Of a stretch of DNA of 32,333 nucleotides, positions 25,996 through 32,333 are shown piece after piece. This stretch comes from Verrucomicrobiota bacterium. Lineage in GTDB: Bacteria > Verrucomicrobiota > Verrucomicrobiia > Chthoniobacterales > Chthoniobacteraceae. The DNA lies in contig VFJQ01000118.1 of assembly GCA_009885995.1 (NCBI GenBank), positions 1-32,333 on the forward strand, written 5' to 3'. The notes beneath the pieces are model-generated. The model made no database searches and was not told the DNA's origin. It saw only the letters and a program-made list of their open reading frames with translations. Positions within the stretch are counted from its first letter, which is position 1, and each line of letters opens with the position of its first letter. A program made the position numbers and the translations under genes.

Positions 25996-27111
25996 TTACG
26001 CCGCGAGCAAGCGATCCGGGTTTAACGCCTTCAGCGCCTTCGGCACGAAGAGTCCGTCTTTGCGCACGAGCTTGCCGTCGAAGTAAATCTCGCCGCCGCC
26101 GTAGTCGGGGCGCTGGATGCAAACCATGTCCCAGTGGACCTGGGAGCGGTTGCCGTTCTCCGTCTGCTCGTAGCACTGGCCGGGCGTGAAGTGGAAGCTG
26201 CCGGCGATCTTTTCGTCGAAGAGGATGTCGCGCATCGGCTGCTGGATGTGCGGATTGAAGCCGATCGCGAACTCGCCGATGAACCGCGCGCCGGGGTCGC
26301 TATCGAGGATGGCGTTCAGCTTCTTCGTGTTGTTCGAGGTCGCATCCACGATCTTCCCGTCTTTGAACTCGAGCCGGATGCCGTCGAAGCCGGTGCCCTG
26401 GTAAATCGTCGGCGCGTTGTATTGCACGACGCCATTCACCGAATCGCGCACCGGCGCGGTGAAGACCTCGCCGTCCGGGATGTTGTGCGTGCCGCCGCAC
26501 GGGATGGCCCGGATGCCCTTGATGGAAAACTCCAGCTCGGTGCCCGGGCCGGTGATCTTCACGCGGTCGGTCTTCATCATCAGCTCGGCGAGCGCCTTCA
26601 TCCCGGGCTGGAGCTTCGCGTAGTCGAGCGTGCAGACGCGGAAGTAAAAATCCTCGAACGCCTCGGTGCTCATCTGCGCCATCTGCGCCATCGAGGGCGA
26701 CGGCCAGCGCAGCACGCACCACTTGGTCTTCTTCACGCGCCAGTCGAGCACGGGCTTCATCATCCTCGAGATGAGCTTCATCTTTGCGCTCGGCACATCG
26801 CAGGTCTCCATCGCATTCGCCCCGCCGCGCAGGGCGATGTAGGCGGCGACTTGCTTCATCCGCGCGAGTTCCACCTTCGACGCCAGCTCGAGCATCTCCT
26901 CCTGCGCATCGCGCGCCATCTCGCGCGCCACGCGACCGTGGTGGATCTGCACCATAGGCACACCCCCGACGGCACGCGCCGCGCGGATCAGCGAGACGAC
27001 CATCTCGTCCGGGATGTCGAAGGCATCGATGAGCACACGCTCGCCTTTCTTGAGCGAGACGGAGAAGCCGATGAGGTTCTTTGCGAGAAGGTCGAAGCGT
27101 GGGTCGGGCAT
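25996..27111 (-). CDS. M29-family metalloaminopeptidase
   Basis: 371 residues, as expected for thermophilic aminopeptidases of family M29 (AmpS/AmpT/aminopeptidase II). It removes N-terminal residues from peptides in the cytoplasm using two metal ions. The ligand set can be read: E215 (DGEVFTAP), E280 ([11 protein letters not shown]), H307 (GSFHFTPG), Y314, H326 and D328 (SQVHWDMV). The N-terminal domain ([20 protein letters not shown]) also fits. ATG at 27111 is preferred over one ten codons upstream because [12 protein letters not shown] matches the family. Leader bases 27123-27151 contain a likely promoter that overlaps the start of the pseudogene on the other strand. Confidence 0.92.
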   Translation of the reverse strand: MPDPRFDLLAKNLIGFSVSLKKGERVLIDAFDIPDEMVVSLIRAARAVGGVPMVQIHHGRVAREMARDAQEEMLELASKVELARMKQVAAYIALRGGANAMETCDVPSAKMKLISRMMKPVLDWRVKKTKWCVLRWPSPSMAQMAQMSTEAFEDFYFRVCTLDYAKLQPGMKALAELMMKTDRVKITGPGTELEFSIKGIRAIPCGGTHNIPDGEVFTAPVRDSVNGVVQYNAPTIYQGTGFDGIRLEFKDGKIVDATSNNTKKLNAILDSDPGARFIGEFAIGFNPHIQQPMRDILFDEKIAGSFHFTPGQCYEQTENGNRSQVHWDMVCIQRPDYGGGEIYFDGKLVRKDGLFVPKALKALNPDRLLAA

Positions 27112-27122
27112 GAGAGTGGGGA

Positions 27123-27151
27123 GTGATCGGGGAGGCGGCACGGGTGGTCAA
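27123..27151 (-). promoter_or_regulatory. Possible promoter of the aminopeptidase gene
   Basis: Minus strand TTGACC (27151-27146), a good -35, then a 17-bp spacer and GATCAC (27128-27123), a weak -10, 11 bases before ATG at 27111. Confidence 0.4.
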
Positions 27152-28903
27152 GGCCGCGCGAGCGCTTGCTTGCTACGCGGGCCCCAACGGCGGCCCGATC
27201 GCACTGAGCAACGGCAGCACCGCAAAGGAGACGCAAGACGATTTTCTCAGCGAAGCCGGCACGGTGCCGCTCGCGCTCGATGGCACGCTGACGCTGACGC
27301 TCACCGGCGGCTTCGTTCCGGATTTCAGCGATATCTTCACGATCCTCACCTCGAACGCGAGCCTCGCGGGCGCCTTCAACCATATCGCGTCGGGGATGAG
27401 GCTGACGACAACCGACGGGATGAGCAACCCCGTCGTGGACCGACTGCGCGTGGTGAGCAATGCGGAGCAGAACCTGCGCATCGATCCGGTCACCGGGTTC
27501 GTCTTCACCGACGGCGTGCTCGCTTACGCGACCGGCGACGTGAATGAACTGGCGAATCCGAACGTGGCGACGATCGCCTACACGCCCAATAGCGGCGGCG
27601 TGACGACGCTCTTCGGGATCGACGATACGACCTTCCGCGTGGTGACGATCAACCCGCCGAGCGCTGGCACGCTGATCTCCGGTCCGGCCTTCGGCGCGGC
27701 GGCGGCGACACACTGCGGCTTCGATGTCGGGCCGGATGGGACGGTGTTCATCGCCGGCCGGCATGATGTGGCGGGCCAGCCCACCGAGTGGGTGCTGGCG
27801 ACGCTCGACGTGGTCGCCGGCACCGGCGTATCGCACGGCCAGATCGGCGATGGCACGATCCCGATCCGCGACATCGCGATCGCGACGGCGATTGAGTTTT
27901 CCGCCGAGCACTACGCCGTGGCCGAGAGCGCGGGCAGCGCGACGATCACCGTGCGGCGCAGCGGGAATTTGAGCCAGGCGGCAACAGTGCAATACACGAC
28001 CTTCTCCGGCACGGCCTCGGCGGGCAGCGATTACGTCACGGCCAGCGGCACGCTTTCTTTTGCGTCGGAGATGTCACGAAGACGTTCCAAGTGACGGTCA
28101 TCAACGACGCGTTTCCCGAGGGGGATGAGTTCGTGGACTTGATCCTCTCGGACGTGACGGGCGCCGGCGTGCTCGGCTCGCCCTCGGCGGCGACGCTGCG
28201 CATCAATACCAGCGACCGCACGGACGTGATGGGACCGCAGGTGACCTTCATCGGGCTGACCGCGCCGAGCCGCGGGATCGACGGCGCGGTGGTCCATTTC
28301 GACGAAGACCTCGACCCGGTGAGCGCCACCAATCTCGCGAACTACACGCTCATCGCCGTGCCGCGCCGGGGCCGCACGCAGCGCGTGGCCTTCACCTCCG
28401 CGATCTACGATCCCGTCGGTCGCACCGTCACGCTCGGGGTGCCGGCTTTCGAGCAGACGGACTTCAAGAAAACGGCGGTGCGCGTCATTGGAAAACTCGG
28501 CGGCGTGACCGACCTCGCCGGCAATCTCCTCGACGGCAATCGCAATGGCCGCCCCGGCGGCAACGCGATGCAGCTCTTCCGCATCTTCTCGGGCGAGACG
28601 GTGACGGCGCGGGACAAGGACGGCGACCGGCTCACGCTCACGCTCGCCAATGGCGGCCACGTCGACGGCGTGCTGCCGATCGGCGGGCCGCGGACGCAGG
28701 AGATCCAATTCTGGGTCGTCGATCCCATCTCGCTTGTGACGGTGGCATCCGGCTCGGTGACGCGCTCGCGGACCGGCGATGGACTGGTCGTGATCGCGGA
28801 GATCATCGGGCTGGATAAAAAGGAGTTCGCGCCGCTGATCACGAACTCGTCGATCATCGTCAGACGGCTGACCTTCAGCACGAACGCGACGGGGCTGCGG
28901 TGA
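27123..28903 (+). pseudogene. Remnant of a large secreted protein (autotransporter-like strand, DUF4394, Calx-beta), frameshifted
   Basis: The reading frame has no signal peptide or plausible start; its first 19 or so codons are the antisense of the aminopeptidase leader. From about 27180 it encodes an autotransporter-associated beta-strand end (GGFVPDFSDIFTILTSNASL), then, without the first half of the domain, a DUF4394 core (NPVVDRLRVVSNAEQNLRI, TTLFGIDDTTFRVV, HCGFDVGPDGTVF), then a Calx-beta domain (FSAEHYAVAESAGSATITVR). Inside Calx-beta the frame breaks near 28069: GTLSFAS runs into EMSRRRSK and a stop, while adding one base gives GDVTKTFQVTVINDAFPEGD in the next frame. That frame continues to 28903 with Ig/SbsA-like regions. 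This indicates 5' truncation, an internal deletion junction and a one-base loss. A sequencing error could explain the last only. Confidence 0.75.
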
Positions 28904-29063
28904 ATCCGGCAGAGGCAAGGCGATGCTTGATCGAGGCCTTCTTGGCAAACTGTCTCGTGGGTAAGAACGAGCGCAGAATCTTCGCGATGAGGCGAAGACG
29001 TTGGTGGATCTGGCTGTGCTGATTTAGGAATGGCGCGCACCATTCGATGAGTTGATTGAGCAT
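28875..29063 (-). CDS. Small hypothetical ORF, basic helical protein
   Basis: 62 codons from ATG at 29063 (AAAGGACAACTC upstream is a fair ribosome site). It reads MLNQLIEWCAPFLNQHSQIH then RLRLIAKILRSFLP, a basic amphipathic helix. The last eight codons overlap the 3' end of the pseudogene on the other strand. It might be the N-terminus of a decayed transposase, but I do not recognise it. It marks the switch from high to lower GC. Confidence 0.3.
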   Translation of the reverse strand: MLNQLIEWCAPFLNQHSQIHQRLRLIAKILRSFLPTRQFAKKASIKHRLASAGFTAAPSRSC

Positions 29064-29122
29064 TGAGTTGTCCTTTCTGTGTGAGGTTGGTCGGCTGGCG
29101 GATTCTCTGTTGCTGTATTATA

Positions 29123-29145
29123 CCGCTTCTGCTCGACAGAAGCGG
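29123..29145. terminator. Perfect 9-bp hairpin after the minus-strand gene cluster
   Basis: CCGCTTCTG (29123-29131), loop CTCGA, CAGAAGCGG (29137-29145), starting 4 bases after the stop of the minus-strand frame at 29150. No T-run follows on the minus strand (TATAATAC). It probably ends or stabilises the transcript of the small-gene cluster. Confidence 0.5.
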
Positions 29146-29149
29146 GGTG

Positions 29150-29350
29150 TTACCTCGGTTGCGGTGATTGACCTATTGCGACTCCGAGTGCGTCTGCAAT
29201 GCGTTGTGCTCGCCGAAGATTGTCACTGTAGTCATCGCGGCGTCTAGCGAGTTCGCTCTCGCCTATACATGTGTTGTAGCAAACACTGTTCTTGTCCGCT
29301 CCGACCAATGTGATCCGCGCAAAGTTGACCTTGTGACGTCCCCCCACCAT
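29150..29350 (-). CDS. Hypothetical protein, possibly the frameshifted C-terminal part of a longer gene
   Basis: 66 codons from ATG at 29350: MVGGRHKVNFARITLVGADK, then CYNTCIGESELARRRDDYSD and RIADALGVAIGQSPQPR. The composition is protein-like but the family is unknown. An overlapping frame, TTG at 29436 to stop at 29263, encodes a hydrophobic segment (GIALSLLFPPLFVCGPVAAM). One extra G in the G6 run at 29340-29345 would join the two into a protein of about 95 residues with an N-terminal membrane segment. The upstream frame's TTG overlaps the stop of the ABM gene. Confidence 0.45.
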   Translation of the reverse strand: MVGGRHKVNFARITLVGADKNSVCYNTCIGESELARRRDDYSDNLRRAQRIADALGVAIGQSPQPR

Positions 29351-29432
29351 AGAAACATTGCAGCGACTGGTCCGCAAACAAAGAGAGGAGGAAACAGAAG
29401 CGAAAGAGCTATGCCCGCTGCGAAGTCCCCCG

Positions 29433-29714
29433 TCAAAGCGTGCCCGCTTCAAGCTGCTCCAAGTAGATGAACTCAGGAGATTTGACGCCGGCCTCTGCTC
29501 GAATCTGCACGAGCTTCGGTGACTCGAAGAATCGCTTCGCATCAGCAATCGAGGTCCATGCCGAGAAGTGGACAATCTTGTTCGGATCTTCCTGATACTT
29601 GAGAACCTGATATGAGCGCTCGCCGGCTTCCTTGCGAATCCCTGCGGCGTCATCGAAGACTCTTTTCCAAGCGGGGTAATCGGCAACTTCGTGGATGATC
29701 AGGACGTATGGCAT
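29433..29714 (-). CDS. ABM-like (antibiotic biosynthesis monooxygenase fold) small protein
   Basis: 93 residues, the length of a dimeric alpha-beta barrel domain. Pattern: strand MPYVLIIHEVADYPAWKRVF, helix with FDDAAGIRKEAG, strand SYQVLKYQEDPNKIVHFSAW, helix with SIADAKRFFESPKLVQIR, strand EFIYLEQLEAG. Such proteins range from monooxygenases to stress-related or heme-degrading proteins; no heme or substrate residues can be named here. ATG at 29714 lies 38 bp after the stop of the small lipoprotein gene on the same strand, so they are probably co-transcribed. Confidence 0.65.
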   Translation of the reverse strand: MPYVLIIHEVADYPAWKRVFDDAAGIRKEAGERSYQVLKYQEDPNKIVHFSAWTSIADAKRFFESPKLVQIRAEAGVKSPEFIYLEQLEAGTL

Positions 29715-29752
29715 GAGTGGGTGAACCGGATGAGCAGGAAGGTGAGCTAGAC

Positions 29753-30064
29753 TCAGTGCTTGTGCAGTTCAATGCCCCAGATGGTGCCGGTGTGGTTCCC
29801 CTCGGAGTAGTCAGCACGCACACGTTCACCGACCTTGAGCGCCTTCCACAGTTCGGCATCAACTGGCGCATCGGCCTTTCGCCCGTTCGTCATTTCAATC
29901 ATCACCCACCACTGCTCTTTGTCGGTCTGGCGCTCTTGATACTCGGTCCCTTCGACATGTGCAGGGATGTAGTCCTTGCTGATGACGACGGCACTCTGGC
30001 TTTTCTTGGTGCAGCCGGCCGTCAACAGCGCCAAGGCCAAGATGAAATGAGAACTACGGCTCAT
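29753..30064 (-). CDS. Small putative lipoprotein
   Basis: 103 residues with a clear lipoprotein signal (FILALALLTAGC, C18) and a short soluble domain of about 80 residues (TDKEQWWVMIEMTNGRKADA, LKVGERVRADYSEGNHTGTI), likely a small beta-barrel. Function unknown. ATG at 30064 overlaps the stop of an upstream small frame by 11 bases. GC is lower than in the rest of the window. Confidence 0.65.
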   Translation of the reverse strand: MSRSSHFILALALLTAGCTKKSQSAVVISKDYIPAHVEGTEYQERQTDKEQWWVMIEMTNGRKADAPVDAELWKALKVGERVRADYSEGNHTGTIWGIELHKH

Positions 30065-30172
30065 CGGGAAAGGTCACATCCGGCGCGAGCTTCGCCTCCA
30101 ATTCATCGATCAAATCTTCAGCCATGAACTCGTATTCATCAGGGATGTGTAGCGTGATGACTTCTTCGCCAT
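30054..30172 (-). pseudogene. Very small gene, one base out of frame near its start
   Basis: ATG at 30172 has a strong ribosome site (GGGGAGGAGG) but its frame stops after 20 codons. Starting five bases in, the next frame reads EEVITLHIPDEYEFMAEDLI then DELEAKLAPDVTFPDEP and stops at 30054, inside the start of the next gene. Adding one base after ATGGC would give an intact, acidic protein of about 39 residues. This is either a decayed gene or a base missing from the consensus. Confidence 0.35.
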
Positions 30173-30196
30173 GGTGAGTTCCTCCTCCCCATCAAT

Positions 30197-30559
30197 CTAC
30201 ACCGGTGAGCAAAACCACAGCTTGTTGCCTTCACTGTCGAGAAAACTGCCCACGTAGAAATCATCGTAGGGTTGCACTGGATCTGAGATCACCACGCCAC
30301 GGTCACACAGAGCCTTTTCGGTGTCGGGCGCATGATCGGTTGCAATGGTCACTCGTGGATTCGGCGCTTCAGTCGGAGCGGCATACCAATTGGCCTTCAG
30401 CATGAGGATGGTTTGCCCGAGCAAGTAGCCCACCTGTTCCGTGCCCTCGAATGCGGGAGGTAAGGCCAGTGTCACGCCGTAGAAGTGATTCGCTCGGTTG
30501 AGATCAGTAACGGACAACGCGATGACTTTGATGCGCTGAAAACCAAGTGGCGTGCTCAT
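30197..30559 (-). CDS. VOC (glyoxalase/bleomycin-resistance) superfamily protein
   Basis: 120 residues, one VOC unit of two beta-alpha-beta-beta-beta modules: KVIALSVTDLNRANHFYGVT at the N-terminus and FYVGSFLDSEGNKLWFCSP at the C-terminus, the classic end of the fold. Metal ligands cannot be fixed with confidence (the E of EGN is a candidate). Members are lyases, dioxygenases or antibiotic-binding proteins; substrate unknown. ATG at 30559 is one base after the stop of the upstream gene, so the two are coupled. The longer frame upstream lies inside that gene. Confidence 0.8.
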   Translation of the reverse strand: MSTPLGFQRIKVIALSVTDLNRANHFYGVTLALPPAFEGTEQVGYLLGQTILMLKANWYAAPTEAPNPRVTIATDHAPDTEKALCDRGVVISDPVQPYDDFYVGSFLDSEGNKLWFCSPV

Positions 30560-30560
30560 G

Positions 30561-30863
30561 TCATTGAGATTTGTTGGCTTTGCCGAACTTCTCAATCAGA
30601 TCCTCCACCATCTTCTTCGGGTCTCTTCCAGCCAACATGGGGTCGGTATCGTAGTATTCCGCCCAATAGAGGATGTCCCGGTAGTCGTGTTGTGCAGCGG
30701 TGACGAAGTGCAGAACCTCCAAGCTACCTTTGCTCAACACCAGAATGTCCCATCGAACACGATCTTCTTCCGGTCCCGAGTAGCCGCTCAAAAATTCGAT
30801 GACTGCTGATTGCTCGGATTCAGGAAAGTCCTTCTTAATGCGGTCGAGCGTCTGCTGATTCAT
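30561..30863 (-). CDS. Hypothetical small acidic protein
   Basis: 100 residues: a helical start (MNQQTLDRIKKDFPESEQSA) then VIEFLSGYSGPEEDRVRWDI, LHFVTAAQHDYRDILYWAEY and a helical C-terminus (PKKMVEDLIEKFGK). The pattern is seen in small uncharacterised proteins of accessory regions; I cannot name the family. Its ATG overlaps the stop of an upstream fragment by ATGA, and its own stop lies one base before the VOC gene, so it sits in a coupled minus-strand unit. Confidence 0.65.
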   Translation of the reverse strand: MNQQTLDRIKKDFPESEQSAVIEFLSGYSGPEEDRVRWDILVLSKGSLEVLHFVTAAQHDYRDILYWAEYYDTDPMLAGRDPKKMVEDLIEKFGKANKSQ

Positions 30864-31037
30864 GGCTCGTTGCTTGTTCGCTTCCTCATGTATCGAGCAA
30901 AAGCCCACAGGCCGGCAAACTTGAACGATGGATCGACGTAATGCTCGATGACGTAGAAGGCGAAGTAGTAGGCGCGGCAGAAGTTCGTTCGTCTTGGACG
31001 GTTCTCGATGGCTTTACCGGCGTGCAGAATGACTCAT
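30860..31037 (-). pseudogene. Fragment of a small gene with an apparent one-base frameshift
   Basis: The distal frame reads GKAIENRPRRTNFCRAYYFA, then FYVIEHYVDPSFKFAGLWAF and RYMRKRTSNEP, ending at 30860 with an ATGA overlap onto the next gene's start. It has no start codon in frame. ATG at 31037 (MSHSARR) lies in another frame and stops in CGGTAA; removing one C there joins them into about 58 residues. Confidence 0.35.
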
Positions 31038-31222
31038 GCCCAAAGGTTGTTTTGCGCTGAGTGCTTTCATCAAGGAAAAGCGCGATTCTTGGGAGATTCG
31101 TGCGCCGAGAGCAAGATTGGATTCAGACAAGTCTCCGCAAAGCCAACCGCAGATCAAAGTGATCTGCTCATCTCGGTGCCGTCATCAGCGAGATTCCTGA
31201 ACGACGTGACCGATAGGCCGGA

Positions 31223-31432
31223 CTACTCGGCCGTGAAGCCCGCTGCCTTATGACTTGCGTCGCAAAATGGCTTCGTCTTGCTAAGGCCACAGCGGCAGAA
31301 GGCCACGCGGCCGCCCCGGTCGATTTCTTCCCCAGCACTGTTGATCACCTTGACGTCTCCCTGCACGAGGAGCGGGCCATTGGGCCGGATGGTGATGGTG
31401 GCTGGGGTTGGAGTCTGGTCGGTATTTGACAT
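31223..31432 (-). CDS. CDGSH iron-sulfur domain protein
   Basis: 69 residues, a single minimal CDGSH domain. Strand region ITIRPNGPLLVQGDVKVINS, then the cluster motif CRCGLSKTKPFCDASHKAAG: C-x-C-x(2)-S-x(3)-P-x-C-D-A-S-H, with three Cys and one His binding a [2Fe-2S] cluster (the usual G is A). The N-terminal layout suggests the bacterial type that often occurs alone. Such proteins carry redox-active, labile clusters; the partner is unknown. ATG at 31432 is chosen over the upstream frame, which has no similarity. Confidence 0.85.
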   Translation of the reverse strand: MSNTDQTPTPATITIRPNGPLLVQGDVKVINSAGEEIDRGGRVAFCRCGLSKTKPFCDASHKAAGFTAE

Positions 31433-31789
31433 GCGACCACCGTAGGCGGCACCTTTATCTTTGCGACAAAAAAGACACCAATGTTGATGAACTCCGCGAA
31501 ACCTGCCTTGATCACTGTCCCACCTCATGCAGCAACCGCTGAAAATCGGGATGGAGGGTGAGGTCGCTCATGGGATTTGGTTTTTCGAGCCGGCGACACG
31601 GACGAAGTAAATCCTGCGGCCGGTGGGTGAGTCTTGGATTGATCAAGGCAGGGCGACAGGTTTGCATCGTCGAAACCGTGACGAGCAACGTGAGAGAAGC
31701 GAGCTTGGATAAGGTTGGTGAATGCACGAGGCACCACCATAGACTCAACGCTCGGCTGATTTATTCAGCGCAAGATACCCGGCGCTCAC
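31433..31789 (-). other. Gap with overlapping short open frames, no intact gene
   Basis: No complete gene is seen. On the minus strand three protein-like fragments follow each other in different frames: GRRIYFVRVAGSKNQIP (stop at 31568), MSDLTLHPDFQRLLHEVGQ (31571-31512, start overlapping that stop as ATGA), and VIKAGFAEFINIGVFFVAK from a GTG that overlaps the second stop. Either a small decayed operon or consensus errors. Confidence 0.35.
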
Positions 31790-32023
31790 CTATAGCTTGC
31801 CTTCGAACTCCACCAGTCGCTCCAAGGCTTGTAGAAATTCCTTGAACGCACCGGAGGGCAGCATGAGCGAATCACGCCTTCCGCCTACGTCCTCGGTGAT
31901 CTTCATAAACCGGCCACGCTGATTTTCTTTCAGGTCCAGGAAGAAGACTTTTCGTTCAAAGGCAATCTTTTCAGACGCGATCGGTTCGGCCGGCATCCTG
32001 TCTCCAATGGTCGGTTCCATCAT
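31790..32023 (-). CDS. Small PUR-domain (DUF3276/PurA-like) nucleic-acid-binding protein
   Basis: 77 residues with one PUR repeat: ERKVFFLDLKENQRGRFMKI gives the antiparallel strands with the F-x-D-x-K-E-N-x-x-G-R-F pattern, followed by TEDVGGRRDSLMLPSGAF and a helix, FKEFLQALERLVEFEG. PUR proteins bind single-stranded DNA or RNA, usually as dimers, and bacterial one-repeat forms are known from Bacteroidetes and spirochaetes. ATGs at 32023 and 32020 are both possible. It is divergent from a partial gene at the window's end and is the first gene of the minus-strand cluster. Confidence 0.7.
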   Translation of the reverse strand: MMEPTIGDRMPAEPIASEKIAFERKVFFLDLKENQRGRFMKITEDVGGRRDSLMLPSGAFKEFLQALERLVEFEGKL

Positions 32024-32132
32024 ATGCGTTGCTGTTTACTGGGTGCTTGTGCGCCAAGCCACGATGGGCCGGGCAGGGTTTTAGAAGCTGTGATCATGGA
32101 GACACAGGCGAGGGCGTTCAAGCAGGAACACC

Positions 32133-32333
32133 GTGCTTATTTACCGTTCCCGAGGGAGGCACACTTCGCTCAGCACGCTCGACGATTACGTCCGCAAAAG
32201 TCATCCTGAGTCACGGATGCCTGAATTCTCGACCCAACAGCTCATGGACGACATCGCCAAAGCTTTGTCGTTTGAAGACTTCGATGCCGCCGCTGCACGC
32301 GCCTTGGAAAACTTCGATGAGCTAAACAGTGGC
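32133..32333 (+). CDS. Partial hypothetical gene at the right edge
   Basis: The frame is open to the window end. GTG at 32133 has AGGA six bases upstream; ATG at 32217 is the conservative start, giving MPEFSTQQLMDDIAKALSFE then DAAAARALENFDELNSG, a helical acidic N-terminus. The segment before it (STLDDYVRKSHPES) also reads as protein. The family is not recognised. Confidence 0.4.
   Translation, partial: MLIYRSRGRHTSLSTLDDYVRKSHPESRMPEFSTQQLMDDIAKALSFEDFDAAAARALENFDELNSG

Noticed and set aside
29123..31222. Integron cassette array with attC sites
   Set aside because: The many small same-strand genes suggested cassettes, but most are separated by 0-38 bases or overlap, and no RYYYAAC/GTTRRRY pair frames any hairpin.
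31008..31253. Plus-strand 81-codon frame
   Set aside because: It has no recognisable pattern and overlaps minus-strand fragments and the CDGSH gene end.
32029..32325. Plus-strand 98-codon frame at the right end
   Set aside because: A neighbouring frame (32133 or 32217 to the end) reads much more like protein, and this one is Ser/Pro/Arg-rich without pattern.

Overview
The window is GC-rich, densely coding bacterial DNA that reads as a member of the Verrucomicrobiota. Supporting signs are a PVC-type membrane-bound dehydrogenase, a DUF5069 protein, secreted beta-rich/YD-repeat proteins, a DUF4394/Calx-beta remnant and a fused CcoNO cbb3 oxidase. The phylum call is an inference from family distribution; no rRNA gene is present.

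Layout. (1) 1-653: the 5' part of a tyrosine-recombinase gene runs off the left edge. It starts about 90 bp from a tRNA-Ile2 (CAT, lysidine type) gene, so an integrated element probably lies to the left. (2) 654-2730: an RlmI-type rRNA methyltransferase and a PocR/AraC regulator, both on the minus strand. (3) 2849-10676: a tight plus-strand cbb3 oxidase operon: CcoS-like, fused CcoNO, CcoQ-like, single-heme CcoP, CcoG, a small Cys-cluster membrane protein, a TauE/SafE-like protein and the copper ATPase CcoI. It encodes a high-affinity terminal oxidase plus its copper loading and maturation. The regulator is divergent from it. (4) 10637-15293: biosynthetic arginine decarboxylase, a bifunctional-nuclease-domain protein, a REPIN-like double hairpin, and a coupled minus-strand trio (DUF5069, medium-chain reductase, 2OG-Fe(II) oxygenase). 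(5) 15396-24839: a small YD-repeat protein, a 1863-residue TolB-like/RHS protein, and a PVC-type dehydrogenase without its usual cytochrome c end. (6) 24950-28903: a lipoprotein, an M29 aminopeptidase and a chimeric, frameshifted secreted-protein pseudogene. (7) 28904-32333: visibly lower GC, with many very small minus-strand genes in tight or overlapping order (ABM, lipoprotein, VOC, CDGSH, PUR-like) mixed with fragments one base out of frame. This looks like decayed accessory DNA or locally poor consensus sequence.

No wholly new system is proven here. The most interesting points are the unusual assembly gene set of the cbb3 operon with its possible thiol/redox regulator, the TolB-RHS giant with an unrecognised C-terminal tip, promoters that imply leaderless mRNAs, and the run of apparent single-base frameshifts in the last 5 kb. 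Start codons were moved inward from the longest open frames wherever homology or overlap with a neighbour required it.
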